DNA from: Parahoeflea alexandrii
GTDB lineage: Bacteria > Pseudomonadota > Alphaproteobacteria > Rhizobiales > Rhizobiaceae
Length of the DNA stretch: 64,000 nucleotides
Reading direction: 5' to 3'
NCBI RefSeq assembly: GCF_027214025.1
Contig: NZ_JAPWHB010000001.1
Location: forward strand, 186,001 to 250,000
In this document: positions 19,288 through 27,473 of the stretch, in pieces
How the letters are laid out: the number at the start of each line of letters is the position of its first letter
How positions within the stretch are numbered: the stretch's first letter is position 1
Position numbers and translations under genes: made by a program
The notes under the pieces: generated by a model
Told to the model about the DNA's origin: nothing
The model's input: only the letters and a program-made list of their open reading frames with translations
Databases searched by the model: none

Positions 19288-20205
19288 ATGAAGCAACCGC
19301 TCGAAAACATTCTTCCCGTGGCGCCGACGCCGTTTCACCCGGACGGCCGGGTGGATGAAGACGGCATGCGCCGGGTGATCGATTGCATGATCGACCAGGG
19401 GGTCGATGCGATCTGCATTCTGGCCAACTATTCCGAGCAGTTCCTGCTGTCCGATGAAGAGCGCACCCTGCTGATGCGGCTCAGCCTCGAACACGCGGAC
19501 GGGCGGGTCCCCGTCATCGTCACCACCAGCCATTTCTCCACACAGATCGCGACGCAACGGGCGCAGGCCGCCGAGGCCATGGGCGCGTCGATGATCATGA
19601 TGATGCCGCCCTATCACGGGTCAGGGCTTTTTCCGGCGCCGCAGGGAATTTTCGAACATTTCGAGGCGGTCAGTGGCGCGATCTCGATCCCGATCATGGT
19701 GCAGGATGCGCCGCTGTCCGGCGTCACCATGCCGGTCGATCTGCTGGCCCGCCTGGCGAAGGAGCTCGAGAATGTTTCCTACTTCAAGATCGAGTGCCCC
19801 TTTGCCGCCGACAAACTGGCAGCCCTAATCGAGGCCGCCGGCGACTATATCGACGGCCCGTTTGACGGCGAGGAAGCGGTGACACTCCTGGCCGATCTCG
19901 ATGCCGGCGCCACCGGCACGATGACATCGGCGATGTTTCCGGAACTGATCCGGCCGATCGTGACCAGCTACCGCGCCGGAGGCAAGGATGCGGCGCTCGC
20001 GCAATGGCAGAAGTGCCTGCCGCTGATCAATCACGAGAACCGGCAATGCGGATTGCGCGGGGCGAAGGTGGTGTTCAAGGAAGGCGGCGTGATTGCAAGC
20101 GACCATGTGCGCCATCCACTCAAGCCGATGTCCGAGCGGACACGGACGCGGCTGCTGGAACTCGCCCGCGACCTCGATGTCATGGCGTTGCGGTGGGGCA
20201 AATAA
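19288..20205 (+). CDS. DapA/DHDPS-family 2-keto-3-deoxy sugar acid dehydratase or aldolase
   Basis: A 305-residue class I (Schiff-base) TIM-barrel enzyme of the DapA/NanA family. The catalytic lysine is Lys167 (SYFKIE) and the paired tyrosine region is PPYHGSG. In a set with an aldonate dehydratase and an aldose dehydrogenase the likely role is L-2-keto-3-deoxyarabonate dehydratase, giving alpha-ketoglutaric semialdehyde; a 2-keto-3-deoxy-acid aldolase is the alternative. A GAAAGGA ribosome site precedes the ATG. It is the last gene of the sugar operon. Confidence 0.82.
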   Translation: MKQPLENILPVAPTPFHPDGRVDEDGMRRVIDCMIDQGVDAICILANYSEQFLLSDEERTLLMRLSLEHADGRVPVIVTTSHFSTQIATQRAQAAEAMGASMIMMMPPYHGSGLFPAPQGIFEHFEAVSGAISIPIMVQDAPLSGVTMPVDLLARLAKELENVSYFKIECPFAADKLAALIEAAGDYIDGPFDGEEAVTLLADLDAGATGTMTSAMFPELIRPIVTSYRAGGKDAALAQWQKCLPLINHENRQCGLRGAKVVFKEGGVIASDHVRHPLKPMSERTRTRLLELARDLDVMALRWGK

Positions 20206-20299
20206 TCCTGCGTCAGGAACGCGCCGGGGGCAGGGGCATCGGATGCCGCCTGCTCACCGCATTTCAAATCCGGACGGAGTTTGCTAGAGCGGGAGGGTT

Positions 20300-20917
20300 A
20301 TGAAACCCGTACTCTATTCCTTCCGCCGCTGTCCCTATGCCATGCGCGCCCGTCTCGCGGTGTTATCGTCCGGCGTCGAGGTGGAACTGCGCGAAATCCT
20401 TTTGCGGGACAAGCCCGAAGCGTTTCTGGCCGCCTCGCCGAGTGCAACGGTGCCGAGCCTCGTCACCGAGGCAGGCGTCGTCGACGAGAGCCTCGAGGTG
20501 ATGATCTGGGCGCTCGAGCAGAACGACCCGGAAGGCTGGCTTGAAATGCCGGACAAAGGTTTTGACTGGATCGCCCGCTCCGACGGCCCCTTCAAGCAGG
20601 CGCTGGACCGGACCAAGTATTCTACCCGATATCCGGGTGTCGATCCGGAAGCCGAACGGGACGCCGCTGCTGCGTTCCTGGGTGAACTCAATGCCCGGAT
20701 CGGCGAGTGGATCTTCGAAAGGCCGAGCCTTGCCGATTTTGCGATCCTGCCCTTCGTCCGGCAGTTTGCCTTTATCGACAAGTCCTGGTTCGACGCCCAG
20801 CCCTGGCCAGCTCTGCAGGGCTGGCTGGAGCGTTTCCTGGTTTCGGACCGCTTCGAGCGCATCATGCACAAATATCCGCAGTGGCGGGAATGCGACCCCC
20901 CGGTCAGCTTTCCCTGA
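20300..20917 (+). CDS. Glutathione S-transferase family protein
   Basis: A 205-residue protein with an N-terminal thioredoxin-like GST domain starting VLYSFRRCPYAMRARLAV and the cis-proline region TVPSLV (around residue 52), followed by an all-helical C-terminal domain. The CPYA motif places a cysteine at the active-site position, as in beta/omega-like or GrxB-like GSTs, suggesting thiol transfer or deglutathionylation rather than classical conjugation. GGGAGGG precedes the ATG. It is upstream of tetR but separated by that gene's own promoter and operator. Confidence 0.85.
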   Translation: MKPVLYSFRRCPYAMRARLAVLSSGVEVELREILLRDKPEAFLAASPSATVPSLVTEAGVVDESLEVMIWALEQNDPEGWLEMPDKGFDWIARSDGPFKQALDRTKYSTRYPGVDPEAERDAAAAFLGELNARIGEWIFERPSLADFAILPFVRQFAFIDKSWFDAQPWPALQGWLERFLVSDRFERIMHKYPQWRECDPPVSFP

Positions 20918-20950
20918 GCCCCTCGCACTGCGATCCAGCCACCGGAGAGC

Positions 20951-20985
20951 TTGCAATTTGAAATATGAATCAGTATTCATGTTTC
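20951..20985 (+). promoter_or_regulatory. tetR promoter with TetR operator A
   Basis: The palindrome ATATGAAT-CAGT-ATTCATGT (20963-20982, one mismatch) extends to GAAA...TTTC at 20960-20985. A -35 TTGCAA (20951-20956), a 17-base spacer and a -10 TATTCA (20974-20979) place the operator over the spacer and -10. A near-identical palindrome lies at the promoter of the opposing transporter operon (30238-30257). Function as a TetR operator is inferred from position and repetition. Confidence 0.65.
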
Positions 20986-21576
20986 ATGGCAACGAACCCG
21001 TACCCAAGAACCAAAAGAGGTGCTGAGCGGCGCGAGCAGATCCTGCGCGCGGCCGAGGCGATGATCGGCACGCAGGGCTTCTCTGCAGCCTCGATCGCCG
21101 ACATCACCCGTCACGCAAAGACGGCGCTCGGCACCTTCTACATCTACTTCTCCAGCAAGGAAGACGTCTTTCGCGAACTGGTTCTGGAAATGGGGCAGCT
21201 GACCCGCGCGATGGTCACCCAGGCGGTGGCGGATGCGCCTAACCGGCTCGAGGCGGAACGCGCAGGCCTGAAGGCGTTCCTGCGGTTTGTCGCCGAACGG
21301 CCTTCACTCTACCGGATCGTCGAGGAAGCCCGTTTCATCGATGTCGAGGCCTACAAGGCCTATTTCACCAATTTCGCCAAGGCCTACGCAGCGCAGCTGC
21401 GCGAAGCGGAAGCATCGGGCGAATTACGGCCCGGCGATGCCGAGGTGCGCGCGTGGGCGCTGATGGGGATCGCCAAGACACTCGGCGAGCGCTACGTGCT
21501 CTGGGACGAGACCGCCGACATCGACCATGTCGTTGACGAGGCCTATTCGATGATCCGGGACGGCATTGCACCATGA
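20986..21576 (+). CDS. TetR-family regulator of the adjacent catabolic operons
   Basis: A 196-residue TetR-type repressor: N-terminal helix-turn-helix (REQILRAAEAMIGTQGFSAASIADITRHAKTALGTFYIYFSSKEDVF) and a ligand-binding helical domain. An in-frame ATG at 20965 lies inside the operator palindrome and upstream of the predicted transcript start. The ATG at 20986 coincides with that start, so I read the mRNA as leaderless; no ribosome site precedes 20986. Its stop overlaps the crotonase ATG. The neighbouring CoA ligase suggests the inducer is an acyl-CoA or the free acid. Confidence 0.9.
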   Translation: MATNPYPRTKRGAERREQILRAAEAMIGTQGFSAASIADITRHAKTALGTFYIYFSSKEDVFRELVLEMGQLTRAMVTQAVADAPNRLEAERAGLKAFLRFVAERPSLYRIVEEARFIDVEAYKAYFTNFAKAYAAQLREAEASGELRPGDAEVRAWALMGIAKTLGERYVLWDETADIDHVVDEAYSMIRDGIAP

Positions 21577-22355
21577 CGACGAAGGTGGCTTTCGATTCAG
21601 TCGAGTTGCCGGGAGGCGCTGTCTGCGCGCAAATTGGCCTTGCGGGAGGACGCGCGAATTCGCTCGAGCCTGAATTGCTTGGCGACATCGTCTTGGCGCT
21701 CGACAGGGCAGAAATGGAAAATGCATCCGTTATCCTGCTGACCGGCGGCCGGAACTTTTCCAGCGGCGGCGATGTCCGCGGCTTTCATGCAGCTGCGCTC
21801 GACGGCAAGGGGCAGGACTATGCCCGCTCGGTTGTTCCGCTGCTGCAGACCATCGTCGCCCGCCTAATCTCGGTGCCGCGCCTTGTGGTGGTGGCCGCTC
21901 GGGGGGCTATCACCGGCGGCGCGGCGGGCCTGCTGTTTGCCGCCGACATCGCGGTGCTTGCACCCGATGCATTCGTGCAACCCTATTATCCCCAGGTCGG
22001 CTTCGCTCCGGACGGGGGGTGGACGGCACTGCTTCCCGAACGCATCGGCGCGGGCAAGGCCGCGGAATGGCTGCAATCCGACCGGCGGCTGAACGCCGAA
22101 GCGCTTTGCGAGACGGGCCTTGCCACCGCCATATCGGACAACCCTGAAGCCCACGCGCGAGACCTCGCGGCAAAAGGCGCGATCGGCGCCCGGCTTGCGA
22201 CGAAGGCATTGATCTGGGACAGCGCCCGCCGCGGCGCGGTGCAGACGCGTCTGGAGGCGGAAACCGCGGCCTTTATCGAGCGGATAGGCGCGCCGGAGAC
22301 ACTTGTCGGCATGTCGCGTTTTCTCGAACGTATTGGAGGCAAGGCCAATGTTTGA
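21573..22355 (+). CDS. Crotonase-family protein lacking hydratase glutamates (PaaG-like isomerase candidate)
   Basis: A 260-residue crotonase-fold acyl-CoA enzyme. The oxyanion region (NFSSGGDVRGF) and the TGGAAGLLFAADIAVL segment are clear. The two catalytic glutamates of enoyl-CoA hydratase are absent: the GGGCEL position reads GGAAGL and the QPE position reads QPY. An aspartate, Asp147 (GFAPDGG), sits where PaaG-type isomerases carry their catalytic Asp. I therefore favour a double-bond or ring isomerase, or another crotonase reaction, over hydration. It overlaps tetR by four bases and the ligase gene by eight. Confidence 0.85.
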   Translation: MTTKVAFDSVELPGGAVCAQIGLAGGRANSLEPELLGDIVLALDRAEMENASVILLTGGRNFSSGGDVRGFHAAALDGKGQDYARSVVPLLQTIVARLISVPRLVVVAARGAITGGAAGLLFAADIAVLAPDAFVQPYYPQVGFAPDGGWTALLPERIGAGKAAEWLQSDRRLNAEALCETGLATAISDNPEAHARDLAAKGAIGARLATKALIWDSARRGAVQTRLEAETAAFIERIGAPETLVGMSRFLERIGGKANV

Positions 22356-23832
22356 CACCATTCCCGACATGGCCGCGAAGCGGGCCGAGATATCTCCCGA
22401 CGCGATCGCCTTCACCGATGCCGGCAGCGGACGGCAGTGGCGGTTTTCGGAGATCAACGATGCTGCCAACGCGGTTGCCGCGGGACTTGTGCGAACCGGA
22501 ATCGGCCACGGCGACCGGCTCGCGATCCTCTGCCTAAACCGGGTCGAGTTCTTCATCGTGCTGTTTGCCTGCCAGAAGACCGGCGCCATTCTCTGCCCGC
22601 TCAACTGGCGGCAACCGGCCCCAGAACTCGTCGAAACGCTCGAACCGGTCTGCGCCAAGGCGCTCATTCACGACGCGGCGCAGGCTGAACTGGCAGCAGC
22701 GGTGGCGCGTTCGTGCGGCATTCCCACGATGGGGATCGAGACCGATCTCCAGGACTGGATCGAAATCGGAGGCGACCAGCCTTCCGTAACGGTCGACGCA
22801 AACCAGCCCTGGTACCTGCTGTTCACGTCGGGTACGACCGGGCGGCCGAAGGCGGTGATCCAGACCGCCCGGATGGCGTGGGCCAATGCCGTCAACATTT
22901 CCCAGGCGGCGCGGATGACCGGGGAAGACCGCTCGGTCAATTTCCTGCCGCTGTTTCACACCGCGGGCATCAATCTCTACACCCTGCCTCTGTTCCTGAT
23001 GGGGGGCTCATCCACTGTTCTGCCGAAATTCGAGCCGGACCAGATTCTCGCCCTGCTCAAGCAGGGCCGGGTGAATCAGTTCTTTGGGGTGCCGGCGATC
23101 TACCAGGCCTTCAGCCTGCTGCCAGATGTCGGCGAAGTCGACTGGAGTTCGGTCCGCTGCGGCTGCGGCGGCGCGCCCTTGCAGGAACCGTTGATCCGGC
23201 TTTTCGCGGGGTTCGGCGCCAAGGTGCTCAACGGCATGGGCATGACCGAAACCGGACCGACGGTGTTCCTGATGGATCAGGAGAACGCTGAGAAGAAGAT
23301 CGGCTCGGTCGGCCGGGCACAGATGCTCACCGAGATGCGGCTTGACGGCGTTGCCGCCGGAGCGCCGGGTGCCGGCGAGATCCAGCTCAAGGGTCCCAAC
23401 ATCACGCCGGGATACTACGGAAACGAAAAGGCCACGCGCGAAGCCTTTACCGAGGATGGCTGGCTCAGGACCGGCGATGTCGGTCGGCGCGATGAGGATG
23501 GCTACATCTTCATCGTCGACCGGATCAAGGACATGTATATTTCCGGCGGCGAGAACGTTTATCCGGCCGAAGTCGAGCGCGTGCTCAACGAGCACGCCGA
23601 TGTGCTCGAATCCGCGGTGATCAGCTTGCCGGACGCCAAATGGGGAGAGGTCGGCGCGGCCTTCATCATTGCAAGGCCTGGCGCCAGCCTCGATCCCCAG
23701 GAACTCCGAAGCTGGAGCCGGCAGAGACTGGCGGCGTACAAGGTTCCCGTCCAGGTCACGCTGGTGGAAGACTTCCCCCGCACCGCCGCCGGCAAGGTGC
23801 GCAAGCCCGAATTGAGATCGCTGTTATCATGA
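22348..23832 (+). CDS. Acyl-CoA synthetase (AMP-forming ligase)
   Basis: A 494-residue ANL-superfamily ligase that activates a carboxylic acid to its CoA thioester through an acyl-adenylate. Visible motifs are the P-loop LLFTSGTTGRPKAV, GMGMTETGPT, the hinge RTGDVGRRDEDGYIFIVDR, GGENVYPAEVE and the C-terminal catalytic lysine in AAGKVRKPE. The start at 22348 follows GGAGGCAAGG and overlaps the end of the crotonase gene. It is the committing step of the pathway; the substrate cannot be read from sequence. Confidence 0.92.
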   Translation: MFDTIPDMAAKRAEISPDAIAFTDAGSGRQWRFSEINDAANAVAAGLVRTGIGHGDRLAILCLNRVEFFIVLFACQKTGAILCPLNWRQPAPELVETLEPVCAKALIHDAAQAELAAAVARSCGIPTMGIETDLQDWIEIGGDQPSVTVDANQPWYLLFTSGTTGRPKAVIQTARMAWANAVNISQAARMTGEDRSVNFLPLFHTAGINLYTLPLFLMGGSSTVLPKFEPDQILALLKQGRVNQFFGVPAIYQAFSLLPDVGEVDWSSVRCGCGGAPLQEPLIRLFAGFGAKVLNGMGMTETGPTVFLMDQENAEKKIGSVGRAQMLTEMRLDGVAAGAPGAGEIQLKGPNITPGYYGNEKATREAFTEDGWLRTGDVGRRDEDGYIFIVDRIKDMYISGGENVYPAEVERVLNEHADVLESAVISLPDAKWGEVGAAFIIARPGASLDPQELRSWSRQRLAAYKVPVQVTLVEDFPRTAAGKVRKPELRSLLS

Positions 23833-24185
23833 AGATCGACCTTTCCGCCACATGGACCCCGTCGCAGAGTGAGTTCGACCTGTTCGCGCGCATTTCCGGC
23901 GACGACAACCCGATCCACGTCGATCCGGAGTTTTCGGCCCGGACCGCCTTCGGCCGCACGGTCAGCCACGGCATGTTGATCTACACCAAGCTCTGGGGAC
24001 TGCTGATTGCGGCGCAGCCCGGGATCATACAAACCGGCCAGACAATGATGTTTCCCAATCCCTGCTATACCGGCGAGCCGGTCGAGCTGAGTGTCTCCGG
24101 AGATTGTCCCGGAACGCTCTCGGTTTGCGCGGTCAGGGCAGCCGATGGGGCAGAACTTCTTGTCGGCGAAACGGAGGTGGCCTGA
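23829..24185 (+). CDS. MaoC-family (R)-specific hydratase, catalytic-type subunit
   Basis: A 118-residue hotdog-fold protein with the R-hydratase signature FARISGDDNPIHVDPEFA-like (Asp25 and His30 as the catalytic pair), followed by GRTVSHGML. It would add water across an enoyl-CoA double bond. It is shorter than single-domain PhaJ (about 135 residues). It overlaps the ligase stop by four bases and shares one base with the next gene, a second MaoC-like protein of exactly the same length. Confidence 0.88.
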   Translation: MKIDLSATWTPSQSEFDLFARISGDDNPIHVDPEFSARTAFGRTVSHGMLIYTKLWGLLIAAQPGIIQTGQTMMFPNPCYTGEPVELSVSGDCPGTLSVCAVRAADGAELLVGETEVA

Positions 24186-24541
24186 TGCAGGTCGGTCAGT
24201 CAGCAAGCACCAGCCGCAGCTACAGCCGCGCGGATCTGGAAGACTTCGCCACTCTGAGCGGCACGGCTGTTCCCGAGAGCATTCCCGAGCCGCTGATCGC
24301 AGCGCTTTTCTCCTATCTGCTGGGGGTCGAGCTCCCGGGCCCGGGCACCAATTATCTCAAGCAGGAACTCAGGTTTCTCGCGCCGGCTTCACCGGAAACG
24401 GAGCTGACGGCGAAGGTCGAGATCACCCGGCTGCGGCCGGAAAAACATCTGGTCGATCTCTGGGCAACCTGTACGGACGCCAACGGTGTGCTGGTCTGCG
24501 AGGGCCGGTCGCTGGTCAAGGCAAAGGACGTGGCCGCCTAG
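24185..24541 (+). CDS. MaoC-like protein without the hydratase dyad
   Basis: A 118-residue protein whose layout follows the MaoC hotdog fold (YSRADLEDFATLSGT, then a hydrophobic helix, then beta strands EITRLRPEKHLVDLWATC). The D-x-N-P-x-H motif is missing: the equivalent reads SGTAVPES. This suggests a non-catalytic partner forming a heteromer with the preceding gene product, as for the ChsH1/ChsH2 pair of mycobacterial steroid degradation. Its ATG overlaps the stop of its partner by one base. Confidence 0.75.
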   Translation: MQVGQSASTSRSYSRADLEDFATLSGTAVPESIPEPLIAALFSYLLGVELPGPGTNYLKQELRFLAPASPETELTAKVEITRLRPEKHLVDLWATCTDANGVLVCEGRSLVKAKDVAA

Positions 24542-24608
24542 TCGCCTTTTTTATTTCTATTTCAGACTGTTGGACGGTTTTCCTGTGCCCGTGCGGACGG
24601 GCTTTCAC

Positions 24609-25379
24609 CTAGAGATTGCGGGCGAATTCCGTGAGCCTTGCGGCGAAGGCCGCGGGTTCTTCCAGATGCGGCGAATGACCAGAGTCCGCAAATGAGTGCA
24701 TCTCGCCGCGCGGTGCAGTCTCGGCCAGCCATCTGGCCGTCGATGCCGGGTAGACCCGACTCAACGCGCCGCAAGTGGCAAGCAGCGGGCAGGGCAGGTC
24801 GCTGATCACCTGTCGCTTGTCCATCAGGGCCAGTGCCTTCCACATGGTGATCATCCGGGCGGGATCGTTCGACAGGATCTGTTCACGCGCATCGGCCCGG
24901 CTGTAGCCCGGTGCTCCTTCGCGGTGACCAAACATCGTGGTTGCTATCGCCTCGGCCATTCCCGGCCAGTCGGCGATCATGCGGCCGGTGGTGGTCTCGA
25001 CATCTTCAGCGCTCTGGCCGATCAGCCCGTGCGGCCAGTCCGGTCCGCAGGCAAGCTTCGGGCTCATATCGACGCTCATCAGGCCGGCGATCCGGTCGGT
25101 CCCGAAGGTTTCAACATACTGCCAGGCCACCGCGGCCCCCATCGACCAGCCGACCAGAAGAACATCGGTGAGGTCGCGCTCTTCGAGCAACGCGGACAGC
25201 GTTTGCGCCGCTGCCGCAAGCGACGGCTCGTCCGCCGCTCGTTCGCCGTGGCCGGGCAGGTCCGGCGCATGGCAATCGAGCTCCACAGGCAATCTGGCAA
25301 TCAGATCGTTGAAGATCGCGCCACGCATGGTCCAGCCGTGCAACAGCACCACGGGCCGTGGCCGGAGTGTTTCCGCCAC
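24609..25379 (-). CDS. Alpha/beta hydrolase
   Basis: A 256-residue alpha/beta-hydrolase: oxyanion region VVLLHGWTMRG, nucleophile elbow GWSMG with Ser79, and catalytic His in SGHSPH near the C terminus. I use the GTG at 25379, which has GGAGG ten bases upstream and overlaps the permease gene's end; a longer frame reaching 25463 would run deep into that gene. As the last gene of the ABC-importer operon it may hydrolyse an imported ester or lactone, or cleave a ring-opened product. The substrate is unknown. Confidence 0.85.
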   Translation of the reverse strand: MAETLRPRPVVLLHGWTMRGAIFNDLIARLPVELDCHAPDLPGHGERAADEPSLAAAAQTLSALLEERDLTDVLLVGWSMGAAVAWQYVETFGTDRIAGLMSVDMSPKLACGPDWPHGLIGQSAEDVETTTGRMIADWPGMAEAIATTMFGHREGAPGYSRADAREQILSNDPARMITMWKALALMDKRQVISDLPCPLLATCGALSRVYPASTARWLAETAPRGEMHSFADSGHSPHLEEPAAFAARLTEFARNL

Positions 25380-25384
25380 CAGCC

Positions 25385-26437
25385 TCAATCCTCCGACCTC
25401 AGCCGCCCGACGATGCCGGTGGGAAAGAAGTAGACGCTGAGGATGAAGAGGACGCCGAGCCACAGCAGCCAGCGGTCTGGATCGAGCAATTGCGGTACCA
25501 GCGGCAGGCCTTCGGTGGCGCCCGACGCCACGCCCATCAGGTTCTGCAGGTAGTTCTGCGCCAGCACGAAGATCGTCGCACCGATCACCGCGCCATACAT
25601 GGTTCCCATGCCGCCGATCACCACCATCAGCAGGATATCGAGCATGATCTCGAAGGACAGCGTGGTGTCGGGCCCGACATAGCGCAGCCAGATTGCAAAC
25701 AGGCTGCCGGCGAGGGCCGCCATGGCCGCGGACAGGCAGGTCGCCAGGGTCCGATAGAACACCACCCGATAGCCGATAGCCTCGGCTCGAAAATCGTTCT
25801 CGCGAATGGCCTGCAGCACCCGGCCGAACGGCGAGTTCACGACCCTCAGAAGCACCAGGAACAACGCCAGCGACGCGAAGAACACCAGGTAATAATTGAG
25901 AATCTTGCCGGTGATGCTGACGCCGAACAGGCTGCCGAGCTTGAACGCAGGGGTGAGTTCGCGCGGGATGGAGTAGTTCAGTCCGTCCTCGCCTCCGGTC
26001 AGCCCGGAGAGCTGGCTGACCAGCACCGCCACGGCGGAGGCCACCGCAAGCGTGATCATGGCAAAGAAGATCGCCCGGACCCTGAGCGAGAATAGCCCTA
26101 TCAGCAGTGCGAGCAGCGCCGAAGCAATAGCACCCAGCACGGCGCCGACGACCAGCGCATCGTAGCCGCGTCCCATATGGGTCGAGGCCAGCGCCACGCC
26201 GTAGGCGCCAAGGCCGAAGAACATCGTATGCGCAAAGCTGACGATGCCGGAATAGCCGAGCAGCAGATCGTAGCTTGCCACCAGCACGATGAAGATGCAG
26301 ATCCGCGCCGCTGTCTCCAGCGAGCGCACGCCGGGGAACAGGAACGGCGCCAGCGCCAGGCCAAGCAGGATGGCGAGCAGCAGGCCGGTGAGGATAAGTG
26401 AGCGCGGGCGGTCGCCGGATATGAGGTTTGTGAGCAT
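25385..26437 (-). CDS. Branched-chain-type ABC transporter permease (LivM-like)
   Basis: A 350-residue inner-membrane permease of the LivM class, with about eight to nine hydrophobic segments and the conserved VASYDLLLGYSGIVSFAH and SPFGRVLQAIRENDFRAEAIGY signatures, the latter contacting the ATPases. One base separates it from the LivH-like gene. This transporter class also imports aromatic and other carboxylates, which fits the CoA ligase of the convergent operon. Confidence 0.9.
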   Translation of the reverse strand: MLTNLISGDRPRSLILTGLLLAILLGLALAPFLFPGVRSLETAARICIFIVLVASYDLLLGYSGIVSFAHTMFFGLGAYGVALASTHMGRGYDALVVGAVLGAIASALLALLIGLFSLRVRAIFFAMITLAVASAVAVLVSQLSGLTGGEDGLNYSIPRELTPAFKLGSLFGVSITGKILNYYLVFFASLALFLVLLRVVNSPFGRVLQAIRENDFRAEAIGYRVVFYRTLATCLSAAMAALAGSLFAIWLRYVGPDTTLSFEIMLDILLMVVIGGMGTMYGAVIGATIFVLAQNYLQNLMGVASGATEGLPLVPQLLDPDRWLLWLGVLFILSVYFFPTGIVGRLRSED

Positions 26438-26438
26438 C

Positions 26439-27473
26439 TTACTTCGCCTTCACAACGGGCATCATGCCCTGCGGCCGCCACATCAGGATGGCCGTCATCA
26501 GGGCGATGTTGGAAATCAGCGCCAACTTGGGTTCGAGAAAGGCGACATAGTTCTGCAAGAGGCCGACCAGCAGCGCACCGATGAAGGCGCCCTCGACCGA
26601 TCCCAGCCCGCCGATGATGACGACGATGAAGACCAGGATCATCATCTCCTCGCCCATGCCGGCGGTGATGACCTCCTGGTAGAGTCCCCACATCACGCCA
26701 CCCAGGCCGGCAAGCGCCGAACCGGCGATAAAGACGCCGATAAAGACCAACCGCAGCCTGTAACCCAGCGCCTCGACCATTTCACCGTTCTGCACGCCGG
26801 CGCGGACGATCAGCCCAATCTTGGTGCGCTTGAGCACCAGCCGCATGGCAACGAACAGCGCCAGGCCGAAGACGACGGCAAGCAGGCGGTACTTCTCGAT
26901 CGCAGCTCCCGCAAAGGTCACCGCGCCCTTGAGCGTTTCCGGACGGGTGAGATAGATCTCGTCAGGGCCCCAAAGCACATGGATCATCTGCTCGATGACA
27001 ATGAGGCCGCCGACGGTGACCAGGATCTGCTTGAGATGCGCACCATAGACCGGCCGCACGATCACCCGCTCGAAACCCCAGCCCAGCGCGCCTGTGACGC
27101 ACATGGCGGCAATCACTGCGGCAAGCACGGCGGCCACGTTGAGCAGCAGCGACGGCACACCGGTCCAGCTCTCCAGCCCCAGCAGCACGGAGATGCCGAC
27201 ATAGGCGCCCACCGAGATGAAGGCGCCATGGCCGAAATTGATCACGTCCATCAGCCCGAACACCAGCGTCAGGCCGGAGGCCATGATAAAGATCATCATC
27301 CCCATCGCCAGGCCGGAAACCGTCAGCGTCAGCCAGCTCGATGGCGAGCCGATCGAAAGGAAACCGAGAACCACAAGGATCGGCACGAGCAGCAGCGGCA
27401 TCGCCTTGCCGATCCTGTCGGGCAGCGACAGTTGCGCGTATTTCGGGGCGTGGTCGGGTGCGGCGTTGGTCAT
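26439..27473 (-). CDS. Branched-chain-type ABC transporter permease (LivH-like)
   Basis: A 344-residue permease of the LivH class: the MASGLTLVFGLMDVINFGHGAF motif and the cytoplasmic coupling segment RAGVQNGEMVEALGY are visible, with the late GGLGSVEGAFIGALLVGL. An N-terminal extension of about 40 residues precedes the usual start. It pairs with the LivM-like protein. Its ATG overlaps the stop of the LivF-like gene by one base. Confidence 0.9.
   Translation of the reverse strand: MTNAAPDHAPKYAQLSLPDRIGKAMPLLLVPILVVLGFLSIGSPSSWLTLTVSGLAMGMMIFIMASGLTLVFGLMDVINFGHGAFISVGAYVGISVLLGLESWTGVPSLLLNVAAVLAAVIAAMCVTGALGWGFERVIVRPVYGAHLKQILVTVGGLIVIEQMIHVLWGPDEIYLTRPETLKGAVTFAGAAIEKYRLLAVVFGLALFVAMRLVLKRTKIGLIVRAGVQNGEMVEALGYRLRLVFIGVFIAGSALAGLGGVMWGLYQEVITAGMGEEMMILVFIVVIIGGLGSVEGAFIGALLVGLLQNYVAFLEPKLALISNIALMTAILMWRPQGMMPVVKAK

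Noticed and set aside
20206-20225. Small inverted repeat TCCTG-CGT-CAGGA after the DapA-family gene, considered as a terminator
   Set aside because: Only a 5-bp stem and no T-run.
24541-24570. T-run after the second MaoC-like gene, considered as a bidirectional terminator
   Set aside because: There is a T-rich stretch but no stem of more than three or four pairs in front of it.
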